From Scatophagus argus (Eukaryota > Chordata > Actinopteri > Scatophagidae): a stretch of DNA of 64,000 bases. Numbering within the stretch: position 1 is the first letter of the stretch; each line of letters starts with the position of its first letter. A model generated the notes under the pieces. That model was not told where the DNA came from. It saw only the letters and a program-made list of their open reading frames with translations, and did not search any database. The stretch spans positions 3,609,715-3,673,714 of the forward strand of contig NC_058507.1 in the NCBI RefSeq assembly GCF_020382885.2, read 5' to 3'. This document shows positions 17,165-36,249 of this stretch, piece after piece. The position numbers and the translations under genes were made by a program.

Positions 17165-18110
17165 TCCTGTTAAGAGTTAGATGAGAAATACTGATACCAT
17201 TCTAATGTTTGTGTGTTTGTGTTTTAGCCAGGAAGCAAGATTAGCTTAGCTTAGCATAAAGACCGGAACCAGAGGCAAACAGGGAGCTTGGCTCTATCCA
17301 GATTTAAAAAATAAGCCTAAACCTCTTATCATATGTGACTTGTCTTTTCGTAAATCACCACACAAACCGAACAGGTGCATTTTTTCTGGTTTTAGGTGAA
17401 GTTTCGTCCTAAAACACGGCAAACTACACTCTATCTGTCCACCCACAAGAATTCTGCTGTTACAACGCAAATCGCCTCGAAGAACCACAAATTGATGGTT
17501 TTACACTTTAATCCTCAATTCCTTTCTTGAAAAAAGTTAGATAATGAGATATCATTTTCATGTCTGTATGCTAAATATGAATATGCAGCCACTAGACCAT
17601 TAGCTTAGCATAGCATTAACAATGGAAAACATGGCAAATTCCCTTGCCTAGCCTGGCTCTATAATGTGAATTGGTGCGCTTTAGAGGAACTCATAGGCAG
17701 TTTTCCAGAACCAGGTTAGGTCTCTCCCCCTCTTACTAGCGTTTATGTTTAGCAAAGCTAAACAGCTGAAGTTGTGTGGTTTAGCAAAGCTTGTTGGTTT
17801 ATAGGAAATTTCAACATTTTGAAAGCAATGTTTATTCGTTTTCATTTCAGATGCTAGAAGATCACTACCGCTCTCTTGTCTGCATGCTAAAAATGAAGCT
17901 ACAGCCAAGACACAATGTGCTAATAAGTAAGCTTTAGGGGTGTTAGTAAAGGTATTTTGAATCTCTGCACAGAGCCAGGAAAACTGCTTTCCCTGCTTCC
18001 AGTTGTTATTCTAAGCTAAGCTGTTACTCAATGCACACACGACTGTGGCATCAATCTTCTCATTTAACTATCTAGACAAAATATTTTTCCAAAATGTTGA
18101 ACTGTTCCTT
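17165..18110. repeat. cluster of foldback (inverted-half) repeat copies
   Basis: Left-type ends start near 17175 (AGTTAGATGAGAA), 17535 (AGTTAGATAATGAG) and 17848 (AGATGCTAGAAGATC). Each is followed by a CT-rich ATG word and a TTAGCTTAGCATA or ACAGCCA block. A right-type end, TCAATCTTCTCATTTAACT at 18051-18069, is the inverse of the left end and is followed by AAAATGTTGAACTGTTCCTT, the usual outer edge. This reads as several partial copies nested or joined in tandem. Copies of the family are common in percomorph introns and spacers. No coding capacity. Confidence 0.65.
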
Positions 18111-19376
18111 GAATAATGCAACAGCTTTACTTCACATGCCCGTAGATGATTGGTGTGTACCTGCTGTGCTCTGTGTCCAGAAGTACTGACAAGAGCATCA
18201 CATCAGAAACACTGTGACACAGACCAGTACCTGCTCTGGATTGATTTCGAGACCCAGCAGAGCTGAACGGTGACTAATTAACCAACCGTCATCCACACAG
18301 GTGTACAAAGCAAATGAAACACCTTACAGTACAGTAACCCTGCAGCGAATACCAGGCAGGTAAAGCTAATCGTGTTCAGTTTTTGTTGAGGCTGTCAGAG
18401 CTGTTGATTTAGCCCAGAGGTCCCTTTTAAATAACTTCTTAGTAGTGTTGCTAAACAAATCCATTTAAGTGTGTTTCAGTCAGTTCGGTGAGTGTGTACT
18501 TGTGGTCACTGTACTTCTTTTCTGATGCAGTTTTACTGTGTTGGGGGGTATGTCATCGTGATTTTTTGAACTTCTCCACTTGTGATGTTACGTAATTTTG
18601 CAGTTTTTGTGACTGATGCACCAGCAATTTGGGCAGAGAGCACTGAAAATCACAATAACAGAGGCAGCTACACAGGGAATGAGTCATACTGAGTTACCAG
18701 TGTGTGTGTCAGCTTTAATACAGTCCTGACAATCACGATTTGTTTAGGGCAACATAAGGCAACTTATATGAGGCCAGAAAGTGAAGTGATGCTGCATGAG
18801 TCACAAATACTATGATGGGAGACGTGTTAAAAAATCATTAGGACATATGCCTAACACAGGAAAGAAACAAGAAGAAATAACCCCTGAGTGAAATCAGCAT
18901 CTCTGAGATTATTAACAAAAACACAAAGCTGGGATTAACTGCAGAGCTGTAGTCTAGCAGGTTTGGGATGTTTTACCATTGCTTGGTTGACTGAGCCTGA
19001 ACACCTTCCTGTTCTGCCGCTGTGCTGTCACCTACAAGTTGTGTACATGTACACCACATGCGCTGCAGTGTGGTGCTGTGTTCATGTGACCTAGATGACT
19101 TCCTACATGATTTGTCAAAACGCACAGGACGCCCCTGAAAAAGACTTCAAGTCAGAGCATTGGCCGTTGTGCTTTCTCAAATGCATATTTGAGTAAGACT
19201 TTGCTGTTTACAGTACTGTATGTGCTTTTCCCTTTTGTGCGCCCTACTGTTGGTTTACTGGGATTATAGCACCACAAACGTCTACTTGCAGTCATGTCTT
19301 TGCTGTGAGGACTGCCAAGTATCTGCTGTCCGCTTGGCACGCATTGTGCTGTGCTGAAATCTGTTGTATTGCAAGG

Positions 19377-24978
<5,602 letters not shown>

Positions 24979-27900
24979 CTACAAGGCCTCAAACTCGTCA
25001 ATCCTCTGCTTGGTGTTGCCCTGACGGATCTGACGCAGGGTCTTGTACTTGTCGCGGCCGACCCGGACGTTCTCGGCGTGGAGCAGATCGTTCTGGGTCT
25101 TCTTGTTCTCGTGTTGGGCTTCTGCGAGCTCTGAGCTCAGGGCCTGCAGGAGGGAGAAACTCCAGTTAATGCATGAGAAGGGCATGCTCCTCACAGACAG
25201 TCACACTGTATCGGCTTTACAGGGAGGTTTGTTGGTTTTTATCGGTGATTTGAGAAGAATTGAGGCTTGCTTTATCTCAGCACAACAACATAAACAGAAC
25301 GGCTTCCTGTAAGTTGTATCCCGAGACCCTGAACTCACCATCAGCTTCTTCCGCAGGCGCGCGTTTTTCTCGGCCTCGGTGAGCCGCTCCTCCTCCTGGC
25401 GGTGGTCGTTGATGTCCTGCGTCTGCAGCTCGGCGCTGTAGGTGCTGTTCTCTTCGCTGTGCTCGTGGTCGCTCTCGCTGTCCGAGGAGGAGGAGGAGGA
25501 GGAAGAGGAAGCAGCAGGGGGAGCTGAATTGGTAGAGCTCATCACACTGTGCAGCTCCTCCTTTGTCTTCATCAGGTCCTCCTCCACTTCCTTAGCCTGA
25601 GATGAAGAGGAGCAGTTTAAGTTTGGTTTATTTAACAAGGTTTCCATCTGTTGTTCCTGGTTAGATGTTTAAAAACATACCATTTGCCAGTTTACCGAGA
25701 GTTAGCAAAACCGTACAACATCTGAAGTAAACATTTGTTAAGTTTCACTATGACTGTGAGCAGTTTATGGACAAATGAAACTAGCAGGCAGAGTTGGAGT
25801 CTGATTTCTGGGCTTAATTTCACTTTTAAACAGTTTTATGACAGGGTGAACCTCTTAAATTATTTATTTATTATTTATTAAAGGATTCAAACTTTATTTG
25901 TCACATACATGAGTAACGTGTGGTGTGTTCAAGGACAAGTGTGAAAAATGGAAGGATTCGGAAAAAAAAAGAAGTTAGAAAAATTGTTTACATGTGTAAG
26001 ACAAATGTACAAATGTCATAAATATAAAATGAACAGGGTAAGGCAAAGGATTTTGATATGAATCTCTAGTTTCCTTCCATTATGACAGGCAATTTAAGAG
26101 ACTTTCCCTTTAGAAAAGACAGAGTGTGACAGGCCTTATTTATTTGCTGCTGTTATCTAACAACCTTTGATCGTGGGTTCGTTAGTATTCATGTATTAAT
26201 TAGTTGGATGAGAAGCTGGCAGAGTAAATACAAAGTTCCTCGAGGTATCTGTTGGAATGATGTTAGCTGTTTCTTTTCTCTCAGCAGAACTCAGTTTAAC
26301 TTTCAAATGTTGCTTTACTGCGAGTCCATGCATTTATCGTCAGTAGAGCAACATGTATTAAAGGGTTCATGACACACGATAATGTAATTGTATGCATTTA
26401 ATAAGATAGTGGTGGATATTAGTTATAAAACACACAAAATAAAGAAAAAAATAACAGATTGCATGGAAGAAGAACCAAAAGTGAGTATGTTGTGACATTT
26501 TCCAGGTAATCCATGCGACTTCCTGGAGCCCGTGCACCCTTTGATGGCGTGTTGGAAACTCACCTTGTGGTGCCATGACTCAGCCTCTTCTTCCTTCTCT
26601 CTCTTGGCCTCCTCCAGCAGAGCGATCTTGGTGCTGTACTCGGCCAACTCTGCAGCCTGCGGGAAGAAGAAGAGGAGGAGGAGGAGGAGGAGGAGGAGGC
26701 ACAAACCGTGTCGTCAAAAAGCCCAAGAATAGACACCTGTTTACCTCGGCGACCTCAATTATCTGGACGTGGTGCTTTTTTATGAATGGATGAGTGAAGG
26801 CGATCATCCGCTCAGCACTGATTAATAACAGTGTAAATGTAGTACTTTTAATTCCAGTCCTTTTTGATCTGAAAGCTGTAGTCACCGCTGACCTTCACAT
26901 TCAACGTGTGATAAGCTCATTGTTAACACAGACAAACAGCCATGTTTTAGCTCAAAAACATAATCAATACTTTCCATTTTCTAAACAGTTTTAAAGAGAG
27001 AAAGAATCTTGGAGAAATTTCTCAAGCTATAACAGAAACGTAATCCCACGAAAGCAGGAAAATCCCCCAAACAAGGATGCATTAACTCAAACTGCTATTA
27101 AAACAGTTAATGCGTGTTTATCCTGGATCCATTTGTAATGAGTGTTTTTCTATCGTGACTTTCTCACGTGAAGGATTTCGAGTGCTTCTTGCACCGTGGA
27201 CTCACCAGCTGCTCCTGGCTCTTCATCTGGTCCTCGGCTTGTCTGGCCAGCTCCTCCTTGGCTATTATGGCCTCCATCCTCTCAGCCTCCAGCCGGGCCG
27301 CCTCCTGCTCCACCCTCCTCCTCTCCTCCTCCAGCCTCATGGCTCTGTCCAGCTGCTCCTGAAGCTCTGCAGGACAAAGGGAGTGAAAACTATATTTAAA
27401 AAACTGCAAATATTTAAGTATAAAACTATAGACATGTAAAATATCAAATTTGCATTACTTATTACTTTGCAGCTTATGGACCCTAATGAAGACCCAGTGT
27501 CCCCTCATGATGTGAGATGGGAGCTGTGAGTGATTTATTTTTTTCACTGGTTGTCAAAACTTAATGATTTTTAGAGGCACACACAGTATTCAAATATGCA
27601 GAAAACAAGAAGGAAATTAAGATTTCACAAAAAGTCAGAAAAAAGAAACATCACTTTGAACAACAGAAACATTTTGCCCCTTTAATCATCGGGGGACCCT
27701 TTTAGATTTTTACGGACCCCATAACTTCAGAGGCAGCTGAACACAAGTGTTCATTCACGGTTTCGTCGCGGAGGAAACTGCCTTCTCACAGTCGTACACA
27801 ACAACAACAAAGTGTTTCAAAGCCTTTTGACGCAGATTCAGGGAACTTTCAAAGACATGAAAGCCCCGTTAATTACTGGCTAATGTGAAGTATTCTGATA

Positions 27901-30900
27901 CTGAGCTTGAGTATTTGCAAATATAAACATGTGTATTATGTACATAAGTAACTGTTTATTGAAAAATGGTAAAAACTGAGAGAACAGCGAGTCTTTTAAA
28001 AAGAGGAGGGCAGTAAAGCCATGTAACATGTTTAAGACTGACACTGATCACTTCATTAGGTACACCTGGGCAGCACAGTGCAGCATAGTGCAGTCCAGTA
28101 TAACTGCCCTGCTATGAATTCTACTTTTACAAAGCTTATAGCTTTTCAGTTTTTGTTGACGCCGTCAGAAAGGTAATAATTTTATTGAGGTTATAGTGGG
28201 TATGAGCATGTTACCTGAACCCCTCTGTGACAGGCTCAATCAAAGGTGAACATCATAAACTGTTTAAGGCAGAGCTGTGGAGTAGCATGAGCAGTGTGTA
28301 ATGAGGCGAGCATCAAATCCAGTTAAGCGAGGAGTCTCACCTCTCTCCGCCCTCTTGGTCGTCTCTTCATACTGGTAGAGCTTCATCATGAGCTCCTGCT
28401 TTTCTCTCTCAATGTCCCCCTTCTCTTTCTCGATGGCCGCCCTCCTCTTCTTCTCAGACTCCAGCTGATCCCTGCAGAGCACACGAACAAAAGACTGATT
28501 AATCACAGCCTCGATGTCAGCTCCCAGCGCTCAGTCCGCCCGTGGACATCACAGCTGAGACACGCTTTGCTTTAACTTTAGCCGCTCTTCTCGTACCTCT
28601 CCATCTTCTTCTGCAGCCTCTCCTCTCTGGCCTGAGCCTTCATCTGCTGAACCTCGATGGTGTCGGGCTTGCGGCGGCGCGTGTACAGGTCGTGGTTGCC
28701 TATGGACAGCTGCAGGATGCCCTTGTTGACTCGCAGTCGTGAGGCGTAGAATATGAAATCCTTACAAAGAAAAAAAACGTTTTTCTCTAAATTTTTAAAT
28801 CAAAATTTCTTACTGTATTTGAAATAAATGCATGTGTTAGTAAATAAGGTGCAAGTCTGCATTTCCACCTAACTTATCTGTACATGTATACATATTCATA
28901 GAATACTTACATTAGCTTTCCTATCTAAGGACTTGATGATGAATTTCTTATCACTGAAAGAAATGTTTTTAATTTCACTCCAGGGGAATCCGATCTTTGG
29001 CGTCAGCCTGGAGGGCGGAGAAAAACGGGACATTTAGCGGCACAGGTTTCTTTTCAGAGATTATTCACAGAAAACTCTTCTGTGACACATGTGACTTTAA
29101 AGCGACAGGCCAAGGAGAAGTTGTCTGTGTCATGTTGTAGTAGAATCGGGAGAATTAGGTCAACGGCCTCTTCAAAACAACAGCCATGCGGTCAAACGCA
29201 TTATTTAAAAGTTGACCGACTGGCTGGGAACGTGGCAGAGGTCGATGACCGCTCGTGTGCCGCCCTCCCGTCCACGACAGCCACACATTTGATGTCAAGT
29301 AAGTGCTGTGCTGCACAACCAGTGACTGAAGTCCCTGATTCTCTGAATTACCTGTCCTGCTTCTCGTAGATGTTCATTCCCAGAGCGTCGACTCCCAGCC
29401 ACAGGTCTGTGCCCTTCTTGTTCTTGATGTCAAAGTAATTGACACCAAACATTTCCAGGTCCTGAGCAATCTTCAGGTACTCAATCACGGCATCTTCCCT
29501 GTTCAGGTGGATTCACACAGTGGCTACAGTGAGGCTTTCGGCATAAAAAAGGCTGCCAGTAACATCTTTTTAAAAGGCTTGGATTACGTCAGATGACGTA
29601 TATGGAGCCATTTTATATTTTTGTTAACTGCTTTTATTAAGTTTAAAAACAAGTCTCCAACATCCTCATTTGTTTAGGAGAGTGCTGCAGTGCGAGCTCC
29701 ACAAATGCTCTGTGGACTAAGACTGGTAAGAGGACGACTGTTTGTATTTCTACTTTTAAAAAGTTACACGTGGTCACAGAGGCATGGTCATGCTATAAAA
29801 TTTCTCAGCGCGGTCATCTTTTGGATTCAGGGATACTCACATCACGTTCGTCATTTGTCACTGATCACTTACTTCAGCATCGACCCGTGCTCCTCGTGCC
29901 AAACCTGGATTCTATCTTCCCACTGCTCCTTGGACAGCTTGTGTTGTTCCAGCACTCTGAGAGGAGAGACGAGTTATCAGCAACCCACTGGTGAAAATGT
30001 AAACAGCCTGAGTGTACCTCCCGAGCTAACTCAAACACATGCTGCCTTGCCGTGTCTTTGCCAACCTGTCATGTCTTTTGGTGGCAACTGTGAATATGCA
30101 TGTTACAGGACCAAAACTGTACTTTCTTCTCATTTGATGACCAGTTAGTGACTTTATGCAATTACTATTTTTTTAGTTATCTTATATTTCTATTTTATCC
30201 AACTTTTCATTTCATATTTCTATATTCTACTTATTGCTCCCGGGACCTGAGTCCTAATTTCATACCATACACATGTAAATGTGAGCTGGTGTGACAATGA
30301 AAGTTCCTTGATCCTACTAGTTAGTATGTATGTTCAACTTAAGTATATTTACTACAAGCTCCACACATAGTTTTAAAGCCTCTTTCTGTTGTATATTGGT
30401 GCTGCATGCATACATTGCCCTTGGAAGAAATGAACTGGGCTGAAATGGGTTTTCACGAGACCTGGAGTGCAGAAGGTGAAATACCAGAGAAATGACAACC
30501 AGCTGCCACGGAGCTCAAACAACCGAACTCACACTCACCTCTTGGGCAGCAGGCGCTCGGAGGACAGGTAGCCAGGATGATGCACTGACTTGTTGTACTC
30601 TCCATACTTGGCCTGGATGGCATAAGAGGCCAGCAGCACAGCAGTCTCTGGAGGGCAGTAGATGTCCTCAGAGAGAATGTCCTCCTTCACCTGAAGGAAG
30701 AAAAGCCTCCGGGTGACGTCCTGGATCAGCTCCTCGGACACGTCCTCGGGGTAGAACTTGGCCTTCAGCTTGAACTGCAGGGGGGTCTCTCTCTTCATTT
30801 CCTGGGCCGTCACCTGAGTAGAGCAGACGGGATAAAAGAACATGGCAAGTTATGGAAGACAGAGTAGACTGAAATTAAATAGAGAAGGTGGGTTTAAGTG

Positions 30901-33900
30901 GTTTAAGTTCTGGTACTGCATTGTGCTGCTAAATGAATGTTGATGAGGCAAAAACGAGTTGAAACCACAGATTTACCTTCTTTTCAGTGTTCAGCCATGT
31001 CAGCAACCCTTTGATATCCACAAACTGCAGCCCAAAGTACCAAGTCTCACGCAGTCCGATGGTCCTGGCAACCTGAGACACAAAGAAAGAGACGCAAAGA
31101 CATGAGACATGATGTTCTGGGGGAACAAAACAGCACAAAACAGCATCACGTTGATACATCAGTTTCACTATGATAACGTCACTCTAGTCTACTAGAACAG
31201 AAGCCGAGGAGGTGAATATGCTGTAAAGCCCCGAGACCACCTTATCACTCAGCTTCCTTCCTGTTGAGTACAAAGGTTTAGGTAATCATCCACTCAGCAG
31301 TAAGCTCCAGGGAAACTGGGCGTCGCACTACTGGAAGGTGATGACACCTTTCAGTACAAATAACTTTAAGGTGAGTGTATTAACATGTCAGCTTTTCGGG
31401 CACTGAGAAGGCCGCCTCATTGTTCAAGTGTGTCCAGCAGGGTTTTTGAAGGATTTTAACGAGACAGACGGTATCAGAACGGACACGAAGCCATCTGTCT
31501 TCAGTGAGGAACATGACTGACAGAATGAAACAAGAAAGTCAACACAAATGGAGTTTTATGGTTTGTAATATGTGTAATTATTTGCTTATACCTTTCAGCA
31601 GATAAAATGCATTGTATTTATCTTGTTAAAACCATGGTATGGTACATCATTAACATGAGTTTTACTAACACAGTAAATTGAAAAAAATAAAAATCAATAA
31701 ATGATGTAATTCAGATTCCAATTGGGAGTGTCTGGAAATGACTTTTATGACAACTATACTACCTGGAAACTGCCTTTTGATTGGTGTATTACTACAAGTA
31801 GGTGTACATTTACTCAAGTACTGCACTTAACTACAATTTTGAGGCACCAAATACTTTCATTTTGTGTTACTTTGTACTTACACTTCATACTTTTTACTCC
31901 ATTATGTTTACTTGTCAGCCGTAGCCACCAGCAGGGCTGGGTGAGACCACTCTGAAATATAGTTATCTTTTCTTGTAATTAATGACGATCTACTGGATTC
32001 CATTACTTCAAGATGAAACACTGAAAATATTGCACCTTCTATAAAAATGGGCACAACTACCTTTAACATCTCAAAACATTTTCGATGCAGAGACGATGCA
32101 CTTTGCATATTCTGAATACACAATCAGACTGCACTTACAAACAGTACTGGCTGCACTGTGTGTGTAATCTACAACATGTGGGACGCTGTTTCTTTTGTCA
32201 TCGACATTATCATCATTAAAACAAATATTAACTCACCATGAACGAAATTAAGTAGTAACTTAAATTCACATACAGATGAACACATCCGGCGTTATTACAG
32301 TAAAACGTTTTACAGTTTTAAAATGTACATGTTTTAAAGGCATCAACTAAGTAGCAAATCTAATTACACATCTTTTCAAATGAAATCTTCATGTAATTTT
32401 TAACAAATCTTATGACCAGATTACATGTAATTCGTCACCACCCAACCGATGAATTTCTACATTCCAAACGTACTGTCGGTTTATGAAAGACACTGTTACA
32501 GATTAAACTACACAATGGTTAGTGGTTTTGCTAAAACTGGTTCCATATTACTGCAGCAGAAACATAAACCCAGCAATATAATAACAATATAGCAAATGCA
32601 GATGTCCTCCTAACAATTGATTTTGATATTCTAAGCTTTTTTAATATAAAAACAAAGTATTACCACTAAAATTCAAGCTCTCAGCCAAGACAACTATGAT
32701 CCAATGAATCTGTAAACTCTCCACACACAGTAACACACAGACCTGATCGAAGAGCTGCTTCCCTGTGGTGTTGGAGTGGAAGGAAAACTCCAGCTCCGCC
32801 TCCATCGTGGTGACGCGAACGTTAATCTGCAGAAAAACAAACAACCCAACTTAATTCCACTTAGTTTAACTCCCTGATGTGAATCTGAACCAGTTCAGGC
32901 AGATGGTCGCCCACATAGAACCGGGGTCTGCTCAGAGGTTTCTGCCTTCTAAAAGGCAGTTTGTTCTCGCCACTGTACTTGCTCATGGAGGAACGTTGGG
33001 TTCTCTGTATTGCAAATTTTTATTTAAGAGTTAGATACCTTTTGTTGTGAATTAACGCAATATAAATAAATAAACTAAATTAAAACAGTTGGTCCTGCCT
33101 TTCTTTAACTTGTGCATCGTTAATTTTGCAGACATATTTGCTGCATAATGTGTTGCTTTTACGTTTGCTTTTGTGGTCATGTTATGAAAGACGAAACTTT
33201 TTTTTCATTGTAAAAAGCCTGATGTAAAGCTGTGAAGTGGATTGTTCATAAACCATAATTGCTCACTATCTCATTAGACTTTGGACTACCCTTGCGAAGT
33301 GCCACAAGGTTGAACATATGCAGATTAAAATATCAAAATACTCAGAGCTTGCCAAGTTTACCACTGTTTGTAAGACTGGCCTCTTTTACGGCAAGAGCGT
33401 TTAAAGTGCCATATGAAGCAGACTTTCAAGTGTTTCTAGAATGAATAAACCAAATTGAAAAAAAAAATCTCAATATTTTCCAAAAAGCACACCAAACCCA
33501 AGACGACTGCATGACTGCGGCCTGCAGGCCTGGTTGGGCTTGTAGAAGTTACACAATCATTTTATGAAGTTAGACTAGAGCACACCCCAAGTGTCATAAA
33601 GATAAACCCTCTGAATCCTGAGCAACAGAAACTGGGACATCAATTTATGAAACCTCCAACATGTTTCTTAACTGTGCCTCGATCGTCTCTGTCTCCTGTT
33701 GATGCATTCCTCTCTGTTAGCCACCGCAGCCTGACCCTCTAATCCTCTAATCATTGACTGTGGTAATCAGCATCATGCAAGCACTAATCCACTACAGTCA
33801 ATCAGAATCTCGCTGCACTGACCATCGGGAGGCTTATTTGCTTTGTTTTCACTTGGATTGTACTTTTTGGGGTCTGCAAAACTCTGACTCTCCTGTTTGG

Positions 33901-34751
33901 CCGTTCGTTTTTAAGCCGGAATTCAGCTCATAAATCACATTTTCAGGATTTTTCAGAACAACACAAGGAGTACCTGCTCCCGTGACTCATAAATTTGTTT
34001 GATTTCAAGTTAGCTTAACGTCAATCAAGTGGCGACAGACGTCAGATGTGACCTCTCCAGATAGGCTTTCTCCTTGGAGTGTCAATATGAGCTCAGAGCT
34101 GCAGTCGTAATGCACAGGCCTGACTTTCTTATCAGTGTTTCTGTGGACTGATGCTGAATACCTCACTGACCCTAACTGAGGGCATTTAGGACTTGCACTG
34201 GATTATTACAGTAAAGGGTTCTCCTTGTTTTGGAAAGGAAATAAATTATTGCTGTGTGTCTAACAAAGTCAAAGGGAGAGAATGAAGTTGTTAAAGCCAT
34301 ACAGTCATGAGTTTGTTGGTGAAAATCACTCCAGTGCCACCAGAGGAAGTTAAAATGATTTTTTATCAGTTAAGCTACACCACACAGACAACATGCAGCC
34401 AACTTCTAGCCATGAAACACCATTTTTCTCTGTCAGGAATGCGAGCAGCATGGGTCAAACTCTACTTCTGGTTAATGAGTAAATCCCAAGAAGATAGGTG
34501 CCTCTTGGGAATAACTCACAGGCTTGAACAAAGACAAAGATGTGACTAAAACCATGAAAACACCAGATTCAATGTTTGCGTTATGATCAATAGTCTTTCA
34601 TCATATGTATTTAGAAGTAAAAATGCCACCAACCCTTACAGATCAGTCTACAAACCCACCACCCCCCCACCTTTCAAACTCGGACCAGGAAGAGACAGTT
34701 CAACGACACGTTTAATGAACAAAATCACAGGAGTCTTACCGTTTTGGGCAT
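24979..34751 (-). CDS. ezr: ezrin, ERM membrane-cytoskeleton linker
   Basis: Links membrane proteins and PIP2 to cortical actin in microvilli and other apical structures. Thirteen coding exons: 34751-34740, 32826-32743, 31072-30977, 30813-30539, 29956-29873, 29498-29352, 29007-28911, 28760-28597, 28471-28341, 27366-27206, 26656-26564, 25596-25339, 25143-24979. They total 1767 nt, 588 aa (human 586), all GT-AG. The start exon encodes only MPKT. FERM domain at about 1-297 ([84 protein letters not shown]-type block). Coiled coil at about 300-465. Linker with a nine-serine acidic run. Actin-binding tail [20 protein letters not shown], whose Thr569 is the activating phosphosite. The terminal EFEAL (not EAM or ESM) marks ezrin rather than radixin or moesin. 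The a/b fish paralogue is unresolved. Confidence 0.96.
26661..26699. repeat. (GGA)n purine tract beside an ezr acceptor
   Basis: On the ezr coding strand this is a pure (TCC)n run ending about 5 nt before the exon 11 acceptor at 26656, so it serves as the polypyrimidine tract of that intron. It also produces spurious poly-Pro, poly-Gly and poly-Arg frames. Confidence 0.9.
31795..31920. repeat. TACTTTACT-family dispersed repeat in ezr intron 2
   Basis: The order GTACATTTACTCAAGTACTG, then CACTTAACTACAATTTTGAG, then TACTTGTACTT-like and CTTTTTACTCC words is the same as in the copy at 5110-5290, in the same orientation. The remainder of intron 2 (31073-32742) and intron 1 (32827-34739) shows nothing I can name. 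Confidence 0.6.
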
Positions 34752-35056
34752 CCTGGCTCAGGTTGGTGGGCGAGCTCCAGCAGAAGAAAGTGTTTCCCAG
34801 GCTGACTGAGGCTGCAGTGGCCGTCTCCCCGCAGAACCTCCACCTGATAAAGAACGCAGCTACGCTCTGGCTGGCAGACTCAAGGGCAGGGCTTGTGTCC
34901 TTTGAACTCGGCCACAGCGATATGGGAGGATCAGCTCAGTTACTATCACACAAAATGACAGACTCTCCTCCACTGTGACCACCAGGTGGGGACGCGAAAG
35001 GCACAAGGCACAGCTCCACCCAAAGACAACCACCTGCCTCAGCACCTGTACTGCTG

Positions 35057-35088
35057 TGACCTTTGATCGGAGCGAGCGAGGCTATATA
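35057..35088 (-). promoter_or_regulatory. candidate ezr core promoter: DR1-like site and TATA-like box
   Basis: On the minus strand GATCAAAGGTCA (35068-35057) fits a nuclear-receptor DR1 of the HNF4/RXR type. TATATAG-like sequence overlaps 35083-35088, inside CTTATATAGCC. The pair lies about 310-340 bp upstream of the ezr start codon. The TATA word reads better on the plus strand (TATATAAG), so its direction is uncertain. The motif matches are seen; the promoter role is inferred. Confidence 0.3.
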
Positions 35089-36233
35089 AGCCCGGACGTA
35101 CTATTTATGTTGCCTGTTTGGGGGTGAGTCGGGAGAGTCATGGGCTGTCATAAAGAGATAATGTGAAGATAACATCCTGAGAGCAGCGTGTTTTTGGTGG
35201 TACGAATCAAGTGGAACAAACTCTGAGAAGACTGTGATTTTTAAACTTTAATGGTACAAAAACAAAATCAGGCAGGAGGCAAACTGACTGATTCTGATCA
35301 CATAAACATTCACAGATTCAACGGCGGTGCAGTTACTGACAACATTTTATAATATAATCAACTAATGGATTAGTCAGTCGACTCTTTTTATTTGCAACAG
35401 CTTTTGATGATAAGTTTTGATGATATTTGTTTAGTAGAAAACACCAAATACTGTTTGGCTCCAGCTTCTCAAATGTGTCCACTTTAAAATCAGCTTAAAT
35501 TGAATACGTCAAGTTTACTGGCATGCCTACTAAAACCACACTCAAGAAAAGGTGCTGATGTTTGGTTAGCTTATTGGAGCTGGTCTGCCAGCTCGCTGTG
35601 CCCTTCCCAAAGAGCCAGAAGCCGTTTGATCAGACTTTTACGCGTCTTTCTGTGAATTAAATTAAATAATAATGCTAATGTTTCTGTATGTTCATTTGTT
35701 CTCTTTGCTCCGAGTGACACTGCATGTATTTCACTTATTATTCCTTCATCCTTGATGTCAGAGCTTCGCTGTGCAGAATGACGCCGCTGCAATTCATTCA
35801 ATTCAAGCCAATCGTGGTGCACAAATGCGATGCTTGAAACACGCGTAGCACAGGTGGACTGAAAATAAGCTTTTCAGTGTATGAGGAGACATTTTGTGAC
35901 ACATTTTGCTTATTCACAGATTTCTAGTTTGTGAGTGAGGATGAAGGTGTGGATGTCATTTGAAGATTTGTTTTCTTCCACAACAACTGAACTTTCTTGT
36001 AGGAAAAAACGTATCAGACACAAATCGGACTTCAGTACAGACTGTGTTCTAAAGGGTATCATTTTACTCTGTACTCCCTGATGTTTGTCAAAGCCGCCTC
36101 GCTTTAATCTTGACGTACATACGTATTTCACTGTGTTTCAATGGATTTTGGGTCCGTGCACATTAAAACTCTTACAGATAATAAAGGATCATCTAAACCT
36201 TTAGTTCAAGTAAACATGAATGAAAAGGTTTTT

Positions 36234-36249
36234 TATATATATATATATT
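36234..36249. repeat. (TA)n microsatellite
   Basis: Eight TA units about 95 bp beyond the nenf stop codon, probably in its 3' UTR. Confidence 0.85.

Larger units (their letters stand above)
13480..19376. other. 5.9-kb spacer between mtarc1 and kcnk3
   Basis: The left edge is the mtarc1 promoter side, about 100 bp of C-rich sequence just upstream of the start codon. The right edge is expected to contain the kcnk3 3' UTR. In between, the region is dominated by transposon remnants listed separately (13830-14165, 14854-14958, 17165-18110) and simple repeats. Short open frames, for example within 14465-14728, 16691-16957 and 19152-19340, show no family motif and no splice context. No gene is supported here. 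Confidence 0.6.

Noticed and set aside
26532-26885. Poly-Arg, poly-Gly and poly-Pro frames
   Set aside because: Produced by the (GGA)n tract beside the ezr exon 11 acceptor.
34583-34978. 131-codon frame over ezr exon 1
   Set aside because: It runs antisense to the ezr start exon and its 5' UTR, without motifs.
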